From NCBI GenBank assembly GCA_017614315.1, contig JAGACA010000013.1, positions 1-64,000 on the forward strand: a stretch of DNA of 64,000 nucleotides. Reading direction: 5' to 3'. Of this stretch, positions 1 to 8,542 are shown piece after piece; the first letter of the stretch is position 1, and every line of letters begins with the position of its first letter. Made by a program: the position numbers and the translations under genes. Under the pieces are notes generated by a model that saw nothing but the letters and a program-made list of their open reading frames with translations, searched no databases and had not been told where the DNA came from. The stretch is from Clostridia bacterium. GTDB lineage: Bacteria > Bacillota > Clostridia > Christensenellales > CAG-138.

Positions 1-168
1 CACACCCACCTGCATGTGCATACATTCACGCACACACATGACGGCTCAACGCACACGCACACAGTCACGCATACACACTCACACGACCATATCCTGTCGG
101 ATGAGAAGCACGGTCACCGCCATTCTACCGAGGAATTGGAGAATGCGTTGAAAACATCAAACGGATAA
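1..168 (+). CDS. C-terminal fragment of a histidine-rich protein (5' end outside window)
   Basis: Frame 1 is open from the first base to a TAA at 166-168 and encodes 55 residues. The first 40 are dominated by alternating His-Thr pairs (HTHLHVHTFTHTH, then HTHTVTHTHSHDH), and the tail (STEELENALKTSNG) is ordinary. About a third of the residues are histidine, which suggests a metal-binding tail for Zn, Ni or Co, as seen on metal transporters, metallochaperones and metal sensors. The catalytic or core domain lies outside the window, so the family cannot be named. A terminator follows after the repeat element downstream. Confidence 0.6.
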   Translation, partial: HTHLHVHTFTHTHDGSTHTHTVTHTHSHDHILSDEKHGHRHSTEELENALKTSNG

Positions 169-313
169 ACAAATTCCGGTTTGTCGGAATGAAACGGATT
201 TGCACCTTCCGGGAAACAGTTCCTTCTCGGGAGGTTTTTGTTTATTTGAAGCGCACGTTCCGCCGCCGCATGGTGGTGAGTAAGTGCGCTCTTTCGGAAA
301 AGCGCAATCAATC

Positions 314-484
314 TTGCCTCCCCTGTGTAATGGGAGGTGGATCGCGAAGCGAGACGGAAGGGTTGTCGAGCTCAATCCCGGGTTTTACAACCCCTCAGTC
401 TCGGCAAGCCTCGACAGCTCCCCTTGCACAGGGGAGCCAAGGAGCGAGTGCACGTAACCAAAGCCCTTGTACAGGGGAGCCAAG
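314..484. repeat. Imperfect palindromic dispersed repeat with duplicated tail
   Basis: The left arm begins GCCTCCCCTGTGTAATGGGAGG at 316. The right arm ends CAGCTCCCCTTGCACAGGGGAGCC at 417-439. In between, GGGTTGT (360-366) faces ACAACCC (388-394), so the whole unit folds into a long imperfect hairpin. The closing motif (CCCTTGYACAGGGGAGCCAAG) occurs a second time at 464-484, so the tail is tandemly duplicated. The layout resembles short non-coding palindromic repeats that I recall as common in gut Clostridia genomes. It does not appear to be coding. The stretch 169-313 holds only a small ATTCCG/CGGAAT hairpin and no gene. Confidence 0.55.
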
Positions 485-490
485 CGATAG

Positions 491-531
491 AAAAAAGACG
501 GAGGATTGATGCGTTTCCTCCGTCCGTTTTT
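491..531. terminator. Rho-independent terminator, possibly bidirectional
   Basis: The stem GACGGAGGA (497-505) pairs with TCCTCCGTC (516-524) and is followed by a T run. An A run at 491-496 gives a T run on the other strand as well. It closes the transcript of the His-rich gene. Confidence 0.75.
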
Positions 532-614
532 ATTGCTTGAAAACTACCCTTTAGAGAATAGCTCTTCGAGCGGGCTTTTTTCATTTTTCTGTGGATTTTA
601 TGCGCAAAATGCGC

Positions 615-620
615 TATAAT
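615..620 (+). promoter_or_regulatory. Possible -10 box for the HD-GYP gene
   Basis: A perfect TATAAT lies 30 bases before the start codon. No convincing -35 hexamer is present at 16-18 bases upstream, so this is a weak call. Confidence 0.35.
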
Positions 621-649
621 CCAACAAAGAGCAGCTTCGAAGGCGAAAG

Positions 650-1852
650 ATGGAAAAGGTCAATATAAAAAACGTGCTCCTTTACGGGGGCAAAACCAGG
701 GAAGAATTCAATTCGATACTTCAGCTCGTATGGCGGCGCAACCGCAGGATACTGCGCGTCACGTCGCTGCTTTCCGCGCTGATGGGGTTCCTGTTCCTGA
801 TAATCGTTCTCGTATCGCGGTCGGGCACGCAGCTGCCGTACATGATACTGCTCGTCGGCAGCCTTATCATCTACGTCTTGACAAGGCTTACGGAAAGGCG
901 CGGCGATCCTTTGTCGGCGTTGTTCCTCTGCTACGGACAGATGCTGCTCGTATGCGTATACGCCGGCATACTGAGCACCAGAGAGACCAATTATGCCATC
1001 CCCGCGACCAGCATAGTCGTTTTTATCGCTCTTCTGCCTCTCAGCATCGACGACAGGCTTATACGCATGTTCCCGTTCATGATCTTCGAGTCCGCGGCGT
1101 ATCTTCTGGTGTCGAAGCTTTTCAAGTCCCCCGCCGCGTTTTCGCTTGACATAATGAACGTCGTGACCTTCCTCGCGATAGGCATGGTCATGTACGCCGT
1201 AATAAGCATAAGGAACATCCGCGAGATCTATCAGAGCGTCAGGATCGAAAGGATCCAAAGGAGCATAATCTCCTCCATGGCTACGGTGGTCGAGGAGAGG
1301 GACGAGAGCACAGGAGGGCATATCAAGCGCACCGAGGATTACGTCCGCGGTATTACCGAAAACATGCGGCGGACGGAGAGATACAGACATCTGACGGACG
1401 ACTTTTATTACAGTGTGATGCTCGCCGCTCCAATGCACGATATAGGCAAGATAAAGGTCCCCGATGCAATACTCAACAAGCCCGCAAGGCTGACTCCCGA
1501 GGAGTACGAGATAATAAAAAAGCATTCCGTCTTCGGCGCGGAAATAATCGAAAAGACGATGCGCGGCATCGAGGAGCCGTCCTATTTCACCGCCGCATAC
1601 AACATCGCAAAGTATCATCACGAAAGGTTCGACGGCGAAGGCTATCCCGAGGGGCTTAAGGGCGAGGACATCCCGCTTGAGGCGCGTATAATGGCATTGG
1701 CGGACGTTTACGACGCCCTCGTATCGGAGCGCGTATACAAGAAGGCTTTCACGAAAGAAGAGGCGCGCGCGATAATCGAGGAAGGCTCGGGCACGCAGTT
1801 CGATCCGGAGCTTGCAAGGCTGTTTCTCAAATATATAGACGAAACCGACTGA
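650..1852 (+). CDS. Membrane-anchored HD-GYP cyclic-di-GMP phosphodiesterase
   Basis: The protein has 400 residues. The N-terminal half (about 35-190) is hydrophobic with roughly six membrane segments and no recognised ligand domain. The C-terminal half is an HD-GYP domain. Visible motifs are the HD metal site MHDIGK near residue 262, the HHERFDGEGYP signature near 322, and the ADVYDAL helix after it. HD-GYP proteins hydrolyse c-di-GMP to pGpG/GMP, so this should lower c-di-GMP in response to a membrane signal. It is monocistronic, with a GAAGG ribosome site and a shared terminator downstream. A second c-di-GMP phosphodiesterase (EAL type) lies at 8.5 kb. The biochemical family is firm; the signal is unknown. 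Confidence 0.9.
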   Translation: MEKVNIKNVLLYGGKTREEFNSILQLVWRRNRRILRVTSLLSALMGFLFLIIVLVSRSGTQLPYMILLVGSLIIYVLTRLTERRGDPLSALFLCYGQMLLVCVYAGILSTRETNYAIPATSIVVFIALLPLSIDDRLIRMFPFMIFESAAYLLVSKLFKSPAAFSLDIMNVVTFLAIGMVMYAVISIRNIREIYQSVRIERIQRSIISSMATVVEERDESTGGHIKRTEDYVRGITENMRRTERYRHLTDDFYYSVMLAAPMHDIGKIKVPDAILNKPARLTPEEYEIIKKHSVFGAEIIEKTMRGIEEPSYFTAAYNIAKYHHERFDGEGYPEGLKGEDIPLEARIMALADVYDALVSERVYKKAFTKEEARAIIEEGSGTQFDPELARLFLKYIDETD

Positions 1853-1865
1853 AATAAAGCATTAC

Positions 1866-1895
1866 AAAGAGCCCGTTCATGCGAACGGGCTCTTT
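1866..1895. terminator. Bidirectional terminator between convergent genes
   Basis: A perfect stem AAAGAGCCCGTT/AACGGGCTCTTT with A and T flanks lies between the HD-GYP gene and the oppositely oriented zinc-ribbon gene. Confidence 0.85.
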
Positions 1896-1912
1896 CGTTA
1901 TTCGATCGTTAT

Positions 1913-3115
1913 TCAGTTCTGTTCTACGGGCTTGCCGCACTCGGCGCAGAACTTCTTCGAGCCCAAAAGCTCGGCTCCGCAGAAAGCGCACTTCGGGGGC
2001 TCGGGCGGGGCGACGGGAGTTCCGCAGTTGGTGCAGAACTTCTTGCCGGGAACGAGCTCATAGCCGCAGTTCCTGCAGGCCTCCTTCTTCTCCGCGGGTT
2101 CGGGCGGATTCACCGGAGTGCCGCACTTCGGGCAGAACTTCTTGCCCTCCGCGATCTCGGCTCCGCAGCCGCGGCAGACGATCGTGTTGACCGGAGCAGC
2201 GGGCTCGGGCACGGGTACGGGTGCGGGTTCGGGCGGATTCACCGGAGTGCCGCACTTCGGGCAGAACTTCTTGCCCTCCGCGATCTTGGCTCCGCAGCCG
2301 CGGCAGAATCTCTTTTTGACCTCGGGAACGGGCTCGGGCTCAACAACGGGTTCGGGCTCCGGCTCGACAACGGGTTCGGGTTCCGGCTCAGGCTCGACAA
2401 CGGGTTCGGGCTCGGGCTCCGGCTCGGCGACAGGTTCGGACTCGGGCTCGGCGACCGGCGCGGGTTCGGACTCGGGCTCGGGCTCGGGTTCGGGCGGGTT
2501 CACCGGAGTGCCGCACCTCGGGCAGAACTTCTTGCCTTCGGCAAGCTCCGCGCCGCATCCGCGGCAGACGATCTTATTCTCCCCGGCAACCGGAACGGCG
2601 ACCGGCGCGGGCTCGGGAACGGGCTCGGGCTCGGGTTCGGGCGGGTTCACCGGAGTGCCGCACCTCGGGCAGAACTTCCTGCCCTCATGAAGCTCCGCGC
2701 CGCATCCGCGGCAGACGATCTTATTCTCCTCGGCAACCGGAACGGCGACCGGCGCGGGGGCAGGTTCGGGCTCCGGAGCGGGAGCGGGTTCCGGCGGATT
2801 GACGGGGGTGCCGCACCTGGGGCAGAACTTTCTGCCTTCGCCGAGTTCGGCGCCGCAGCCGCGGCAGAACTTTTTCTTTTCGGGAACGGGAGCGGGTATG
2901 GGTTCCGCGGCGGGCTCGGAAACGGGCTCCGGCGCATCCTCGGGCATTCTGTTGCCGCAGCGCTTGCAGAACATGTCTTCAGGCGGTACGTAGGCGCCGC
3001 AGACGGGGCAGGTCTTCAAGCCCTCGGCGGGGATCTCGACCGGATTCCCGCAGTTCTTGCAGAACTTAACGCCGGGCGTCAGCGGATTACCGCACTTTTT
3101 ACAGAAATTAGCCAT
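1913..3115 (-). CDS. Protein of nine tandem zinc ribbons joined by Pro/Glu linkers
   Basis: The protein has 400 residues. I chose the ATG at 3115 because AAAGGAGGT sits directly before it; an in-frame ATG 27 bases further up has no ribosome site. There are nine double-CxxC zinc ribbons: two degenerate ones at the N-terminus, five near-identical ones of the form CRGCGAE-(5)[15 protein letters not shown] in the middle, and two divergent ones at the C-terminus. They are separated by low-complexity Pro-Glu-Val-Ala linkers. There is no signal peptide, membrane helix or other domain. Zinc ribbons of this kind usually mediate protein or nucleic-acid contacts, so the protein looks like a beaded cytoplasmic scaffold or metal store. 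The function is unknown. The repeated DNA could change copy number between strains. Confidence 0.85.
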   Translation of the reverse strand: MANFCKKCGNPLTPGVKFCKNCGNPVEIPAEGLKTCPVCGAYVPPEDMFCKRCGNRMPEDAPEPVSEPAAEPIPAPVPEKKKFCRGCGAELGEGRKFCPRCGTPVNPPEPAPAPEPEPAPAPVAVPVAEENKIVCRGCGAELHEGRKFCPRCGTPVNPPEPEPEPVPEPAPVAVPVAGENKIVCRGCGAELAEGKKFCPRCGTPVNPPEPEPEPESEPAPVAEPESEPVAEPEPEPEPVVEPEPEPEPVVEPEPEPVVEPEPVPEVKKRFCRGCGAKIAEGKKFCPKCGTPVNPPEPAPVPVPEPAAPVNTIVCRGCGAEIAEGKKFCPKCGTPVNPPEPAEKKEACRNCGYELVPGKKFCTNCGTPVAPPEPPKCAFCGAELLGSKKFCAECGKPVEQN

Positions 3116-3156
3116 ATCTTGACCTCCTTTATTCGCAGGCATATATTTTCGAATAT

Positions 3157-3185
3157 ATTATAACATATCGTTTCTCCGTTGTCTA
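3157..3185 (-). promoter_or_regulatory. Sigma-A promoter for the zinc-ribbon gene
   Basis: Read on the minus strand: TAGACA, 17 bases, TATAAT, with a TG one base before the -10 (extended -10). Confidence 0.7.
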
Positions 3186-3196
3186 TATCAAAAACA

Positions 3197-3225
3197 TTGA
3201 CACCCAAAGGAGGGTCGGATATAAT
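3197..3225 (+). promoter_or_regulatory. Perfect-consensus sigma-A promoter for the M16C peptidase
   Basis: TTGACA (3197-3202), 17 bases, TATAAT (3220-3225). It lies divergent to, and 11 bases from, the zinc-ribbon gene promoter. Confidence 0.9.
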
Positions 3226-3260
3226 TGTTCTGTAAAATTTTACGATTCGGAGGAAACAAA

Positions 3261-6116
3261 ATGAAACTTGAAACCGGTTCCGTGATCAAAGGCTTTAAGG
3301 TCGAGCGCGTCCGCGAGTCGAAGGAGCTCGGCGGCAGGTTCGTCGAGATGCGTCACGAAAAGCTCGGCACTGAGCTGTGCTGGCTGGACAACGGCGACGC
3401 GAACAAGCTCTTCTGCGTGGGCTTCAAGACCCTGCCCGAGGATTCCACAGGCGTGTTCCACATACTGGAGCATTCCGTCCTCTGCGGATCAGCGAAGTAT
3501 CCCGTAAAGGAGCCCTTCGTCGACCTTATGAAGAGCTCCATGCAGACCTTCCTCAACGCGATGACCTTCCCCGACAAGACGATCTATCCCGTGTCGAGCC
3601 GCAACGAGAGGGACTTCCTGAATCTGACCGAGGTCTATCTCGACGCCGTGTTCGCCCCGCGCTGCGTGGTCGATCCCAACGCCTTCCGTCAGGAGGGCTG
3701 GCACCTTGAGGTCGGTGAGGACGGCAAGCCCTTTATAAACGGCGTCGTCTATAATGAGATGAAGGGCGCGACGAGCAGCGTCGACGAGATCATACAGGAG
3801 GGCGTTCTCGCGCTCCTCTTCCCCGACAACTGCTACGGCTTCAATTCGGGCGGCGATCCCGCGTGCATACCCGAGCTCACGTACGATATGTACAAGGCCA
3901 TGTACAGGAAGTATTACAGCCCCTCCAACGCGAGGATATTCCTGGACGGCGCGGTGCCCCTTGAAAAGACGCTCGATCTCATCAACGAGTACCTCGTAGG
4001 CGAGAAGGTCGATTCCGCCCACGTTATCCCCATGCAGGCGATCGAGCCCGGCGAGAGCACCCTCACTTATGAGATCGGCCCCGACGAGGATCACGCTAAC
4101 CGCACGATGGTCACCTATGCGCGCATATTCGGCGATTATTCCGAGAAGAAGCGCATAATGATGGCGCAGATACTCTGCTCGCTCCTTGCCGACACCAACG
4201 AGGCGCCTTTGAAGAGGGCGATCCTCAAGGAAGGTCTCGGCACCGACGTCGACCTCAGCTTCTCCCCCGATATCCAGCAGCCGGTACTCGCGCTGAACGT
4301 GAGGAACACCGAGGCCGACAAGGCGGCGAGGATCCGCGAGGTCGCCGAGGAGGTCGTGTCCGGTCTCCTTGAAAGCGGGCTCGACAAGGCGCTCCTTACC
4401 GCGCACCTCAACCGCTATATTTTCCGCATAAAGGACATGGAGGAGCCCGCCGGACTTATCCGCTGCATAATGAGCTATCAGAGCTCCCTTTACGGCGGCG
4501 ATCCCATGCTCTGGCTCGAGAACGACGAGACCATCCGGGAGCTTCGCGCGGGCGTTGAAAACGGCGAGTTCGACGCGCTGCTCAGGGAGATGTTCGATTT
4601 CGGCATGATGTCGAAGCTCGTCGTACTGCCCTCGAAGGAGCACGGAAATAAGCTCCGCGCCGAGGAGGCCGAGCGCGCCGAGAAGCTGTATAAGGCTATG
4701 AACGAGGCGGAGCTCAGGGAGCTTTCCGAGCTCAACGACCGCCTGCACGCCTGGCAGCAGCAGCCCGATTCCGAGGAGGATACCGCAAAGATCCCCGTGC
4801 TGCCTCTTGAGGAGGTCAGTCCCGATCCCCTCGATCAGCCGACCGAGGTGTGCATGAAAAACGGCCTGCCCGTGATCTATCACGCAGTGCCCTCGCAGGG
4901 CATCACCCACCTCAACCTGTACTTCTCGCTTACCGATCTCGACATTCCGTCGATCTCCGCCGCGAGCCTCCTGTGTCAGCTTTATACCAAGCTGCCCACG
5001 AAGCGCCGCAGCGTGTCCGAGCTTCAGACCGAGATCAAGACCTGGATCGGCAGGCTGAAGTTCGATATCCGCGCGTCGATGCGCAGGCCCGGCGCCTGCA
5101 CCCCGTACCTTGCGGTCTACTGCGACGTCCTCGACGAGAACCTCGAAAAGGCCATGGATCTGACCGCCGAGATCGTCACCGAGACGGTGTTCGGCGAGAC
5201 CGACCGCATCAGGGAGGTCGTCGCCCAGCTTGACGAGATGACCAAGCAGAGGGCGATAATGTCGGGACATATGCTCGGCATCTGGGCGGTGAGCTCGCAT
5301 TACCTCTCCTCTTCCGTCGTCACCGAGGCCGCACAAGGCTACACCTTCCGCAGCTTCATTAAGGAGCTTGCGGCGGACTTCGACGGCAGGAAGGCCGCGC
5401 TCGTTGAAAAGCTCGAGGCCATACGCGACAATTCCGTCGTGAGGAGCCGCCTCACCGTCAGCCAGACCGCGACCGAGAAGCGCTGCATAAAGCGCATCGT
5501 CGAGGCTCTGCCCGAGGGGCTTCCCGCTCCCGCCGAGGCGAGCTATGTAAGCCCGCTGCCCCGCAGGATGGGCGTCCGCATACCCGCGCAGGTCAGCTTT
5601 GCCGAGAAGGGCTCGCTGTTGCCCGAGCTCACCGGCTCCATGAAGGTCGCTTCGAGCATCATCAGCCTGAGCCATCTGTGGAACCGCGTCCGCGTTCAGG
5701 GCGGCGCATACGGCGCCGGCATGCGCGTAAGCGACAGCGGGATGCTCTGCCACTACACCTACCGCGATCCGTCCCCCGCGAGGAGCCTTGACGTATTCGG
5801 CGAGGAGGCCGGATTCATCGGCGAATTCTGCGAAGGCGGCGAGGATATAACGAAGTTCATAATCTCCACCGTCGGAAACACCGAGCCCCTGCGCTCCCCC
5901 GCGGAGCTCGGCGAGGAAGCCGATATGGATTACCTGAACGGCATGACCGACGAGAAGCGCAGGAAGCTTCGCAAGGAGATGCTCGAGACCGACGGCGAAA
6001 AGCTTAAGGCCTTCGCGAAGGAGCTCAAGAACTGCGCGGACAACGGCGCGGTCTGCGTCGTCGGCTGTGACTCCGCGCTCAAGGAGATCGAGGGCATCAC
6101 GGTGTTCGATCTGTAA
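3261..6116 (+). CDS. Presequence-protease-like M16C zinc metallopeptidase
   Basis: The protein has 951 residues, the usual length for the PreP/Cym1 group. The start at 3261 follows GGAGG with correct spacing. The inverted zinc motif HILEH lies near residue 66 and is followed by the family stretch SVLCGSAKYPVKEPF. The third zinc ligand is probably in YNEMKG near residue 163. Four M16-type lobes are expected; only the first carries the catalytic site. There is no signal peptide, so it should degrade peptides in the cytoplasm. It is transcribed alone from a consensus promoter, with the CPBP gene 53 bases downstream possibly in the same transcript. Confidence 0.9.
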   Translation: MKLETGSVIKGFKVERVRESKELGGRFVEMRHEKLGTELCWLDNGDANKLFCVGFKTLPEDSTGVFHILEHSVLCGSAKYPVKEPFVDLMKSSMQTFLNAMTFPDKTIYPVSSRNERDFLNLTEVYLDAVFAPRCVVDPNAFRQEGWHLEVGEDGKPFINGVVYNEMKGATSSVDEIIQEGVLALLFPDNCYGFNSGGDPACIPELTYDMYKAMYRKYYSPSNARIFLDGAVPLEKTLDLINEYLVGEKVDSAHVIPMQAIEPGESTLTYEIGPDEDHANRTMVTYARIFGDYSEKKRIMMAQILCSLLADTNEAPLKRAILKEGLGTDVDLSFSPDIQQPVLALNVRNTEADKAARIREVAEEVVSGLLESGLDKALLTAHLNRYIFRIKDMEEPAGLIRCIMSYQSSLYGGDPMLWLENDETIRELRAGVENGEFDALLREMFDFGMMSKLVVLPSKEHGNKLRAEEAERAEKLYKAMNEAELRELSELNDRLHAWQQQPDSEEDTAKIPVLPLEEVSPDPLDQPTEVCMKNGLPVIYHAVPSQGITHLNLYFSLTDLDIPSISAASLLCQLYTKLPTKRRSVSELQTEIKTWIGRLKFDIRASMRRPGACTPYLAVYCDVLDENLEKAMDLTAEIVTETVFGETDRIREVVAQLDEMTKQRAIMSGHMLGIWAVSSHYLSSSVVTEAAQGYTFRSFIKELAADFDGRKAALVEKLEAIRDNSVVRSRLTVSQTATEKRCIKRIVEALPEGLPAPAEASYVSPLPRRMGVRIPAQVSFAEKGSLLPELTGSMKVASSIISLSHLWNRVRVQGGAYGAGMRVSDSGMLCHYTYRDPSPARSLDVFGEEAGFIGEFCEGGEDITKFIISTVGNTEPLRSPAELGEEADMDYLNGMTDEKRRKLRKEMLETDGEKLKAFAKELKNCADNGAVCVVGCDSALKEIEGITVFDL

Positions 6117-6169
6117 TAAACGGCTTTACGGGGAAACGGCACGGCTGTTTCCCCGATCATTGAGGTGTT

Positions 6170-7165
6170 ATGAAAAACGATTTCGGAATAAGGAACGACC
6201 ATCCCGTTCTGAACGAGGCGCGCGCGAAAAAGCCCGGCCTTCGCGTCGGGCTCGAAATACTCGTCTTCTTCGCGCTCTTTATCGCAGCGTCTCAGATCGA
6301 GAGCATACCCGCCGCGATATCGACGGGAGTATGGATCGCGAACGACAGAGCGTTCATCGACGGGATACTGCCCCTTGCCTCGAGCGGCGATTTTGCGGGC
6401 GTTATCGCGTTCGTGAACGCCTTCGTCAAGAACATGCCCGTATGGCTCGCGCTCGTGTCGCTCTTCGCGACGGTTCTCGCGACGATAGTCGGCATTGTCT
6501 TCTGCCGCGTCATACAGAAGCGCGGCCTTTCGTCGATGGGCTTCGTCCGCCGTCATGCCGTAAGGGAATACCTCCTCGGCGCGCTCGTCGGAGCGGTCAT
6601 GATCTCGGCGACGGCGCTCCTCGGGGCGGCGTTCGGAGCATTCCGCTATACGCCCGCAAAGCCCAAATGGTGGCTGATCGCGCTGTTCCTTCTGGGGTAT
6701 TTCTTCCAGGGCATGAGCGAGGAGGTTCTCTGCCGCAGCTGCTTCATGGTGTCGCTCGCGAGGCGCAATAACGTCTGGCTCGCGATCGCGGTAAGCTCCG
6801 GCATGTTCGCGCTCCTGCACGCGTTCAATCCCGGCTTCGGCGTGATCTCGTTCGTCAACATACTGCTGTGCGGCGCGTTCTTCGCGGTGTATTTCTTAAA
6901 GCGCGGGAGCATTTGGGGCGCGTGTGCGATCCACACCTTCTGGAACTTCTTCCAGGGCAATTTCTTCGGCATAAGCGTAAGCGGTACAGGCGGCTCGGAC
7001 GCGGTATCCGTGTTCAGTTCCGAGACCCTGCAGACGATGAAACTCACGACCGGCGGCGATTTCGGCATCGAGGGCAGTATCTGGTGCACCGTCGTTATGG
7101 CTGCGGCGCTCGCGATCACAGTATTCCTCGTGAAGCCGAAAAAAGGCCTTTACGACGCGGAATAA
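6170..7165 (+). CDS. CPBP-family intramembrane metalloprotease
   Basis: The protein has 331 residues and about eight hydrophobic segments. The CPBP (Abi/Rce1-like) motifs are present in order: EEVLCR in the segment GMSEEVLCRSCF near residue 185, a second motif with FALLHAFN near 211, and the C-terminal HTFWNF near 258. The glutamates and histidines that bind the metal in this family are all conserved, so the enzyme is probably active. Substrates are unknown; relatives process prenylated proteins or peptide pheromones, or act in self-immunity. A TGAGGTG ribosome site precedes the ATG. Confidence 0.85.
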   Translation: MKNDFGIRNDHPVLNEARAKKPGLRVGLEILVFFALFIAASQIESIPAAISTGVWIANDRAFIDGILPLASSGDFAGVIAFVNAFVKNMPVWLALVSLFATVLATIVGIVFCRVIQKRGLSSMGFVRRHAVREYLLGALVGAVMISATALLGAAFGAFRYTPAKPKWWLIALFLLGYFFQGMSEEVLCRSCFMVSLARRNNVWLAIAVSSGMFALLHAFNPGFGVISFVNILLCGAFFAVYFLKRGSIWGACAIHTFWNFFQGNFFGISVSGTGGSDAVSVFSSETLQTMKLTTGGDFGIEGSIWCTVVMAAALAITVFLVKPKKGLYDAE

Positions 7166-7173
7166 GCGATATT

Positions 7174-7203
7174 AAAACACGGTCCCGTTCGGGACCGTGT
7201 TTT
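7174..7203. terminator. Bidirectional terminator between CPBP gene and psuG
   Basis: Perfect stem AAAACACGGTCCC/GGGACCGTGTTTT with a TTCG loop. Confidence 0.9.
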
Positions 7204-7214
7204 AGTATGCGTTT

Positions 7215-8126
7215 TTACAGGGCGCATGCGATCTTCGCCGCGAGCTCGACGTTGTTCAGTACGAGCGCGATGTTCGTTTCGAGGCTCTCGCCGCCGGTCA
7301 CGTCCTTGATCTCGGCGAGCAGGAACGGGGTGATCTTCTTGCCCTTTACGCCGAGCGCGTTCGCCTTTTTGACCGCCGCGTCGATGACCGCGTCGATCCT
7401 GTCCTTATCCATGGAATATTTCTCGGGCACGGGATTCACGATGAGCGTTCCGCCCTCTATGCCGAGGCGCGCCTTTTCGTTTATCGCTCGGGCGATCTCC
7501 TCGGGCGTATCCATGCGGTAATCGACGCCGAAGCCGGAGCTCCTCGTATAGAACGCGGGCATCTCGTCAGTGCCGTAGCCGATGACCGGAACGCCCTTCG
7601 TTTCGAGGTATTCGAGCGTGAGACCTATGTCGAGTATGCTCTTCGCGCCGGCGCAGACGACCGCGACGGACGTGCGTCCGAGCTCGTCGAGGTCGGCGGA
7701 GATGTCCATGGTCTCGGCTGCGCCCCTGTGGACGCCGCCTATGCCGCCGGTCGCGAAAACGCGGATACCGGCGAGCTTCGCCGCGATCATCGTCCCCGCG
7801 ACGGTCAGCGCGCCGTCGCCGCCCCTCGCCGCGATGACGCCCATGTCCCTGCGGCTCGCCTTCGTGACCGCGAGGCCGGATCTGCCGAGGTGCTCGAGCT
7901 GTTCGCCGGTCAGCCCCGCGCAGAGCCTGCCGCCGATAATGGCGCAGGTGGCGGGCACGGCGCCGAAGCTGCGCGCGGTCTCCTCGCAGCGCCTTGCCGT
8001 TTCGACGTTCTGGGGATAGGGCATCCCGTGCGAAATGATTGTGGACTCCAGCGCGATAACGGGGCGGTCATTCAGTATCGCCTCCGCGACCTCGGGAGAA
8101 TAACGGATGTTTTCGTTAAGCTTCAT
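7215..8126 (-). CDS. psuG: Pseudouridine-5'-phosphate glycosidase
   Basis: The protein has 303 residues, full length for the family. It reversibly cleaves pseudouridine 5'-phosphate into uracil and ribose 5-phosphate in the cytoplasm. The catalytic and binding residues known from E. coli PsuG are recognisable in context: Glu in ALESTIISHG, Lys in TKASRRD, His in GIGGVHRG, Lys in AGAKSILD and Asn in LETNIALVLNN. No pseudouridine kinase (psuK) or pseudouridine transporter is next to it. The start codon has no Shine-Dalgarno sequence and lies 9 bases after the terminator of the upstream gene, which leaves its expression signal unclear. Confidence 0.93.
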   Translation of the reverse strand: MKLNENIRYSPEVAEAILNDRPVIALESTIISHGMPYPQNVETARRCEETARSFGAVPATCAIIGGRLCAGLTGEQLEHLGRSGLAVTKASRRDMGVIAARGGDGALTVAGTMIAAKLAGIRVFATGGIGGVHRGAAETMDISADLDELGRTSVAVVCAGAKSILDIGLTLEYLETKGVPVIGYGTDEMPAFYTRSSGFGVDYRMDTPEEIARAINEKARLGIEGGTLIVNPVPEKYSMDKDRIDAVIDAAVKKANALGVKGKKITPFLLAEIKDVTGGESLETNIALVLNNVELAAKIACAL

Positions 8127-8135
8127 AATATCGTC

Positions 8136-8162
8136 ATAAAAAGAGCGGCGTCAGCCGCTCTT
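8136..8162 (-). terminator. Terminator of the DUF1858 gene
   Basis: Stem AAGAGCGGC/GCCGCTCTT at 8141-8162; on the minus strand it is followed by TTTTT, just before psuG. Confidence 0.8.
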
Positions 8163-8173
8163 AACCTTTCCGC

Positions 8174-8380
8174 TTACGCGTTCTTGGACGCGAGCCAATC
8201 GTTGATGGTCCCGACGAGCTGATCGCAGTCTATACCGTGAACGGCGCAGGCCTGCTCGAGGTTTTCGCCGCTCGCCATAACGCAGCCGAGGCAGTGCATG
8301 CCGCTTGCCAGAAGTATGTTCGCGATGCCGCGGTCGACCGTGATGATCTCCTCGATGGTCATATTCTTGTTGATCTCCAT
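8174..8380 (-). CDS. DUF1858 / hybrid-cluster-associated redox disulfide protein
   Basis: The protein has 68 residues. I chose the ATG at 8380 because AAGGAG lies 9 bases upstream; the ATG three codons earlier directly abuts the AAGGAG and would have no spacing. The sequence carries the family CxxC (MHCLGC) after the conserved stretch TIEEIITVDRGIANILLASG. This small alpha-helical family is linked to anaerobic redox proteins and is thought to form a redox-active disulfide. The gene has its own promoter and terminator. Confidence 0.85.
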   Translation of the reverse strand: MEINKNMTIEEIITVDRGIANILLASGMHCLGCVMASGENLEQACAVHGIDCDQLVGTINDWLASKNA

Positions 8381-8413
8381 GTTTTTCATCTCCTTTTCTT
8401 TTTTGACGAGAGT

Positions 8414-8442
8414 ATTATACCCGCTTTGCTCAAGGAATGCAA
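8414..8442 (-). promoter_or_regulatory. Sigma-A promoter for the DUF1858 gene
   Basis: Minus strand: TTGCAT, 17 bases, TATAAT. Confidence 0.75.
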
Positions 8443-8478
8443 GCTATTTCGATATGAATGCTTTTTTTGTCCGCGCTA

Positions 8479-8506
8479 TTGACTTTTTTCCGTTTTGTGT
8501 CATAAT
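8479..8506 (+). promoter_or_regulatory. Sigma-A promoter for the EIIC-EAL gene
   Basis: TTGACT, 16 bases, CATAAT, with a TG one base before the -10 (extended -10). The start codon is 37 bases further on, with GAGGAG before it. Confidence 0.7.
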
Positions 8507-8542
8507 TGAAACGGAATAATATACCGCTGAGGAGCAGACAAG

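Noticed and set aside
2100-2900. Regular repeated DNA that could suggest a CRISPR array
   Set aside because: The repeats are codons of the zinc-ribbon units and Pro/Glu linkers, in frame throughout, with no unique spacers.
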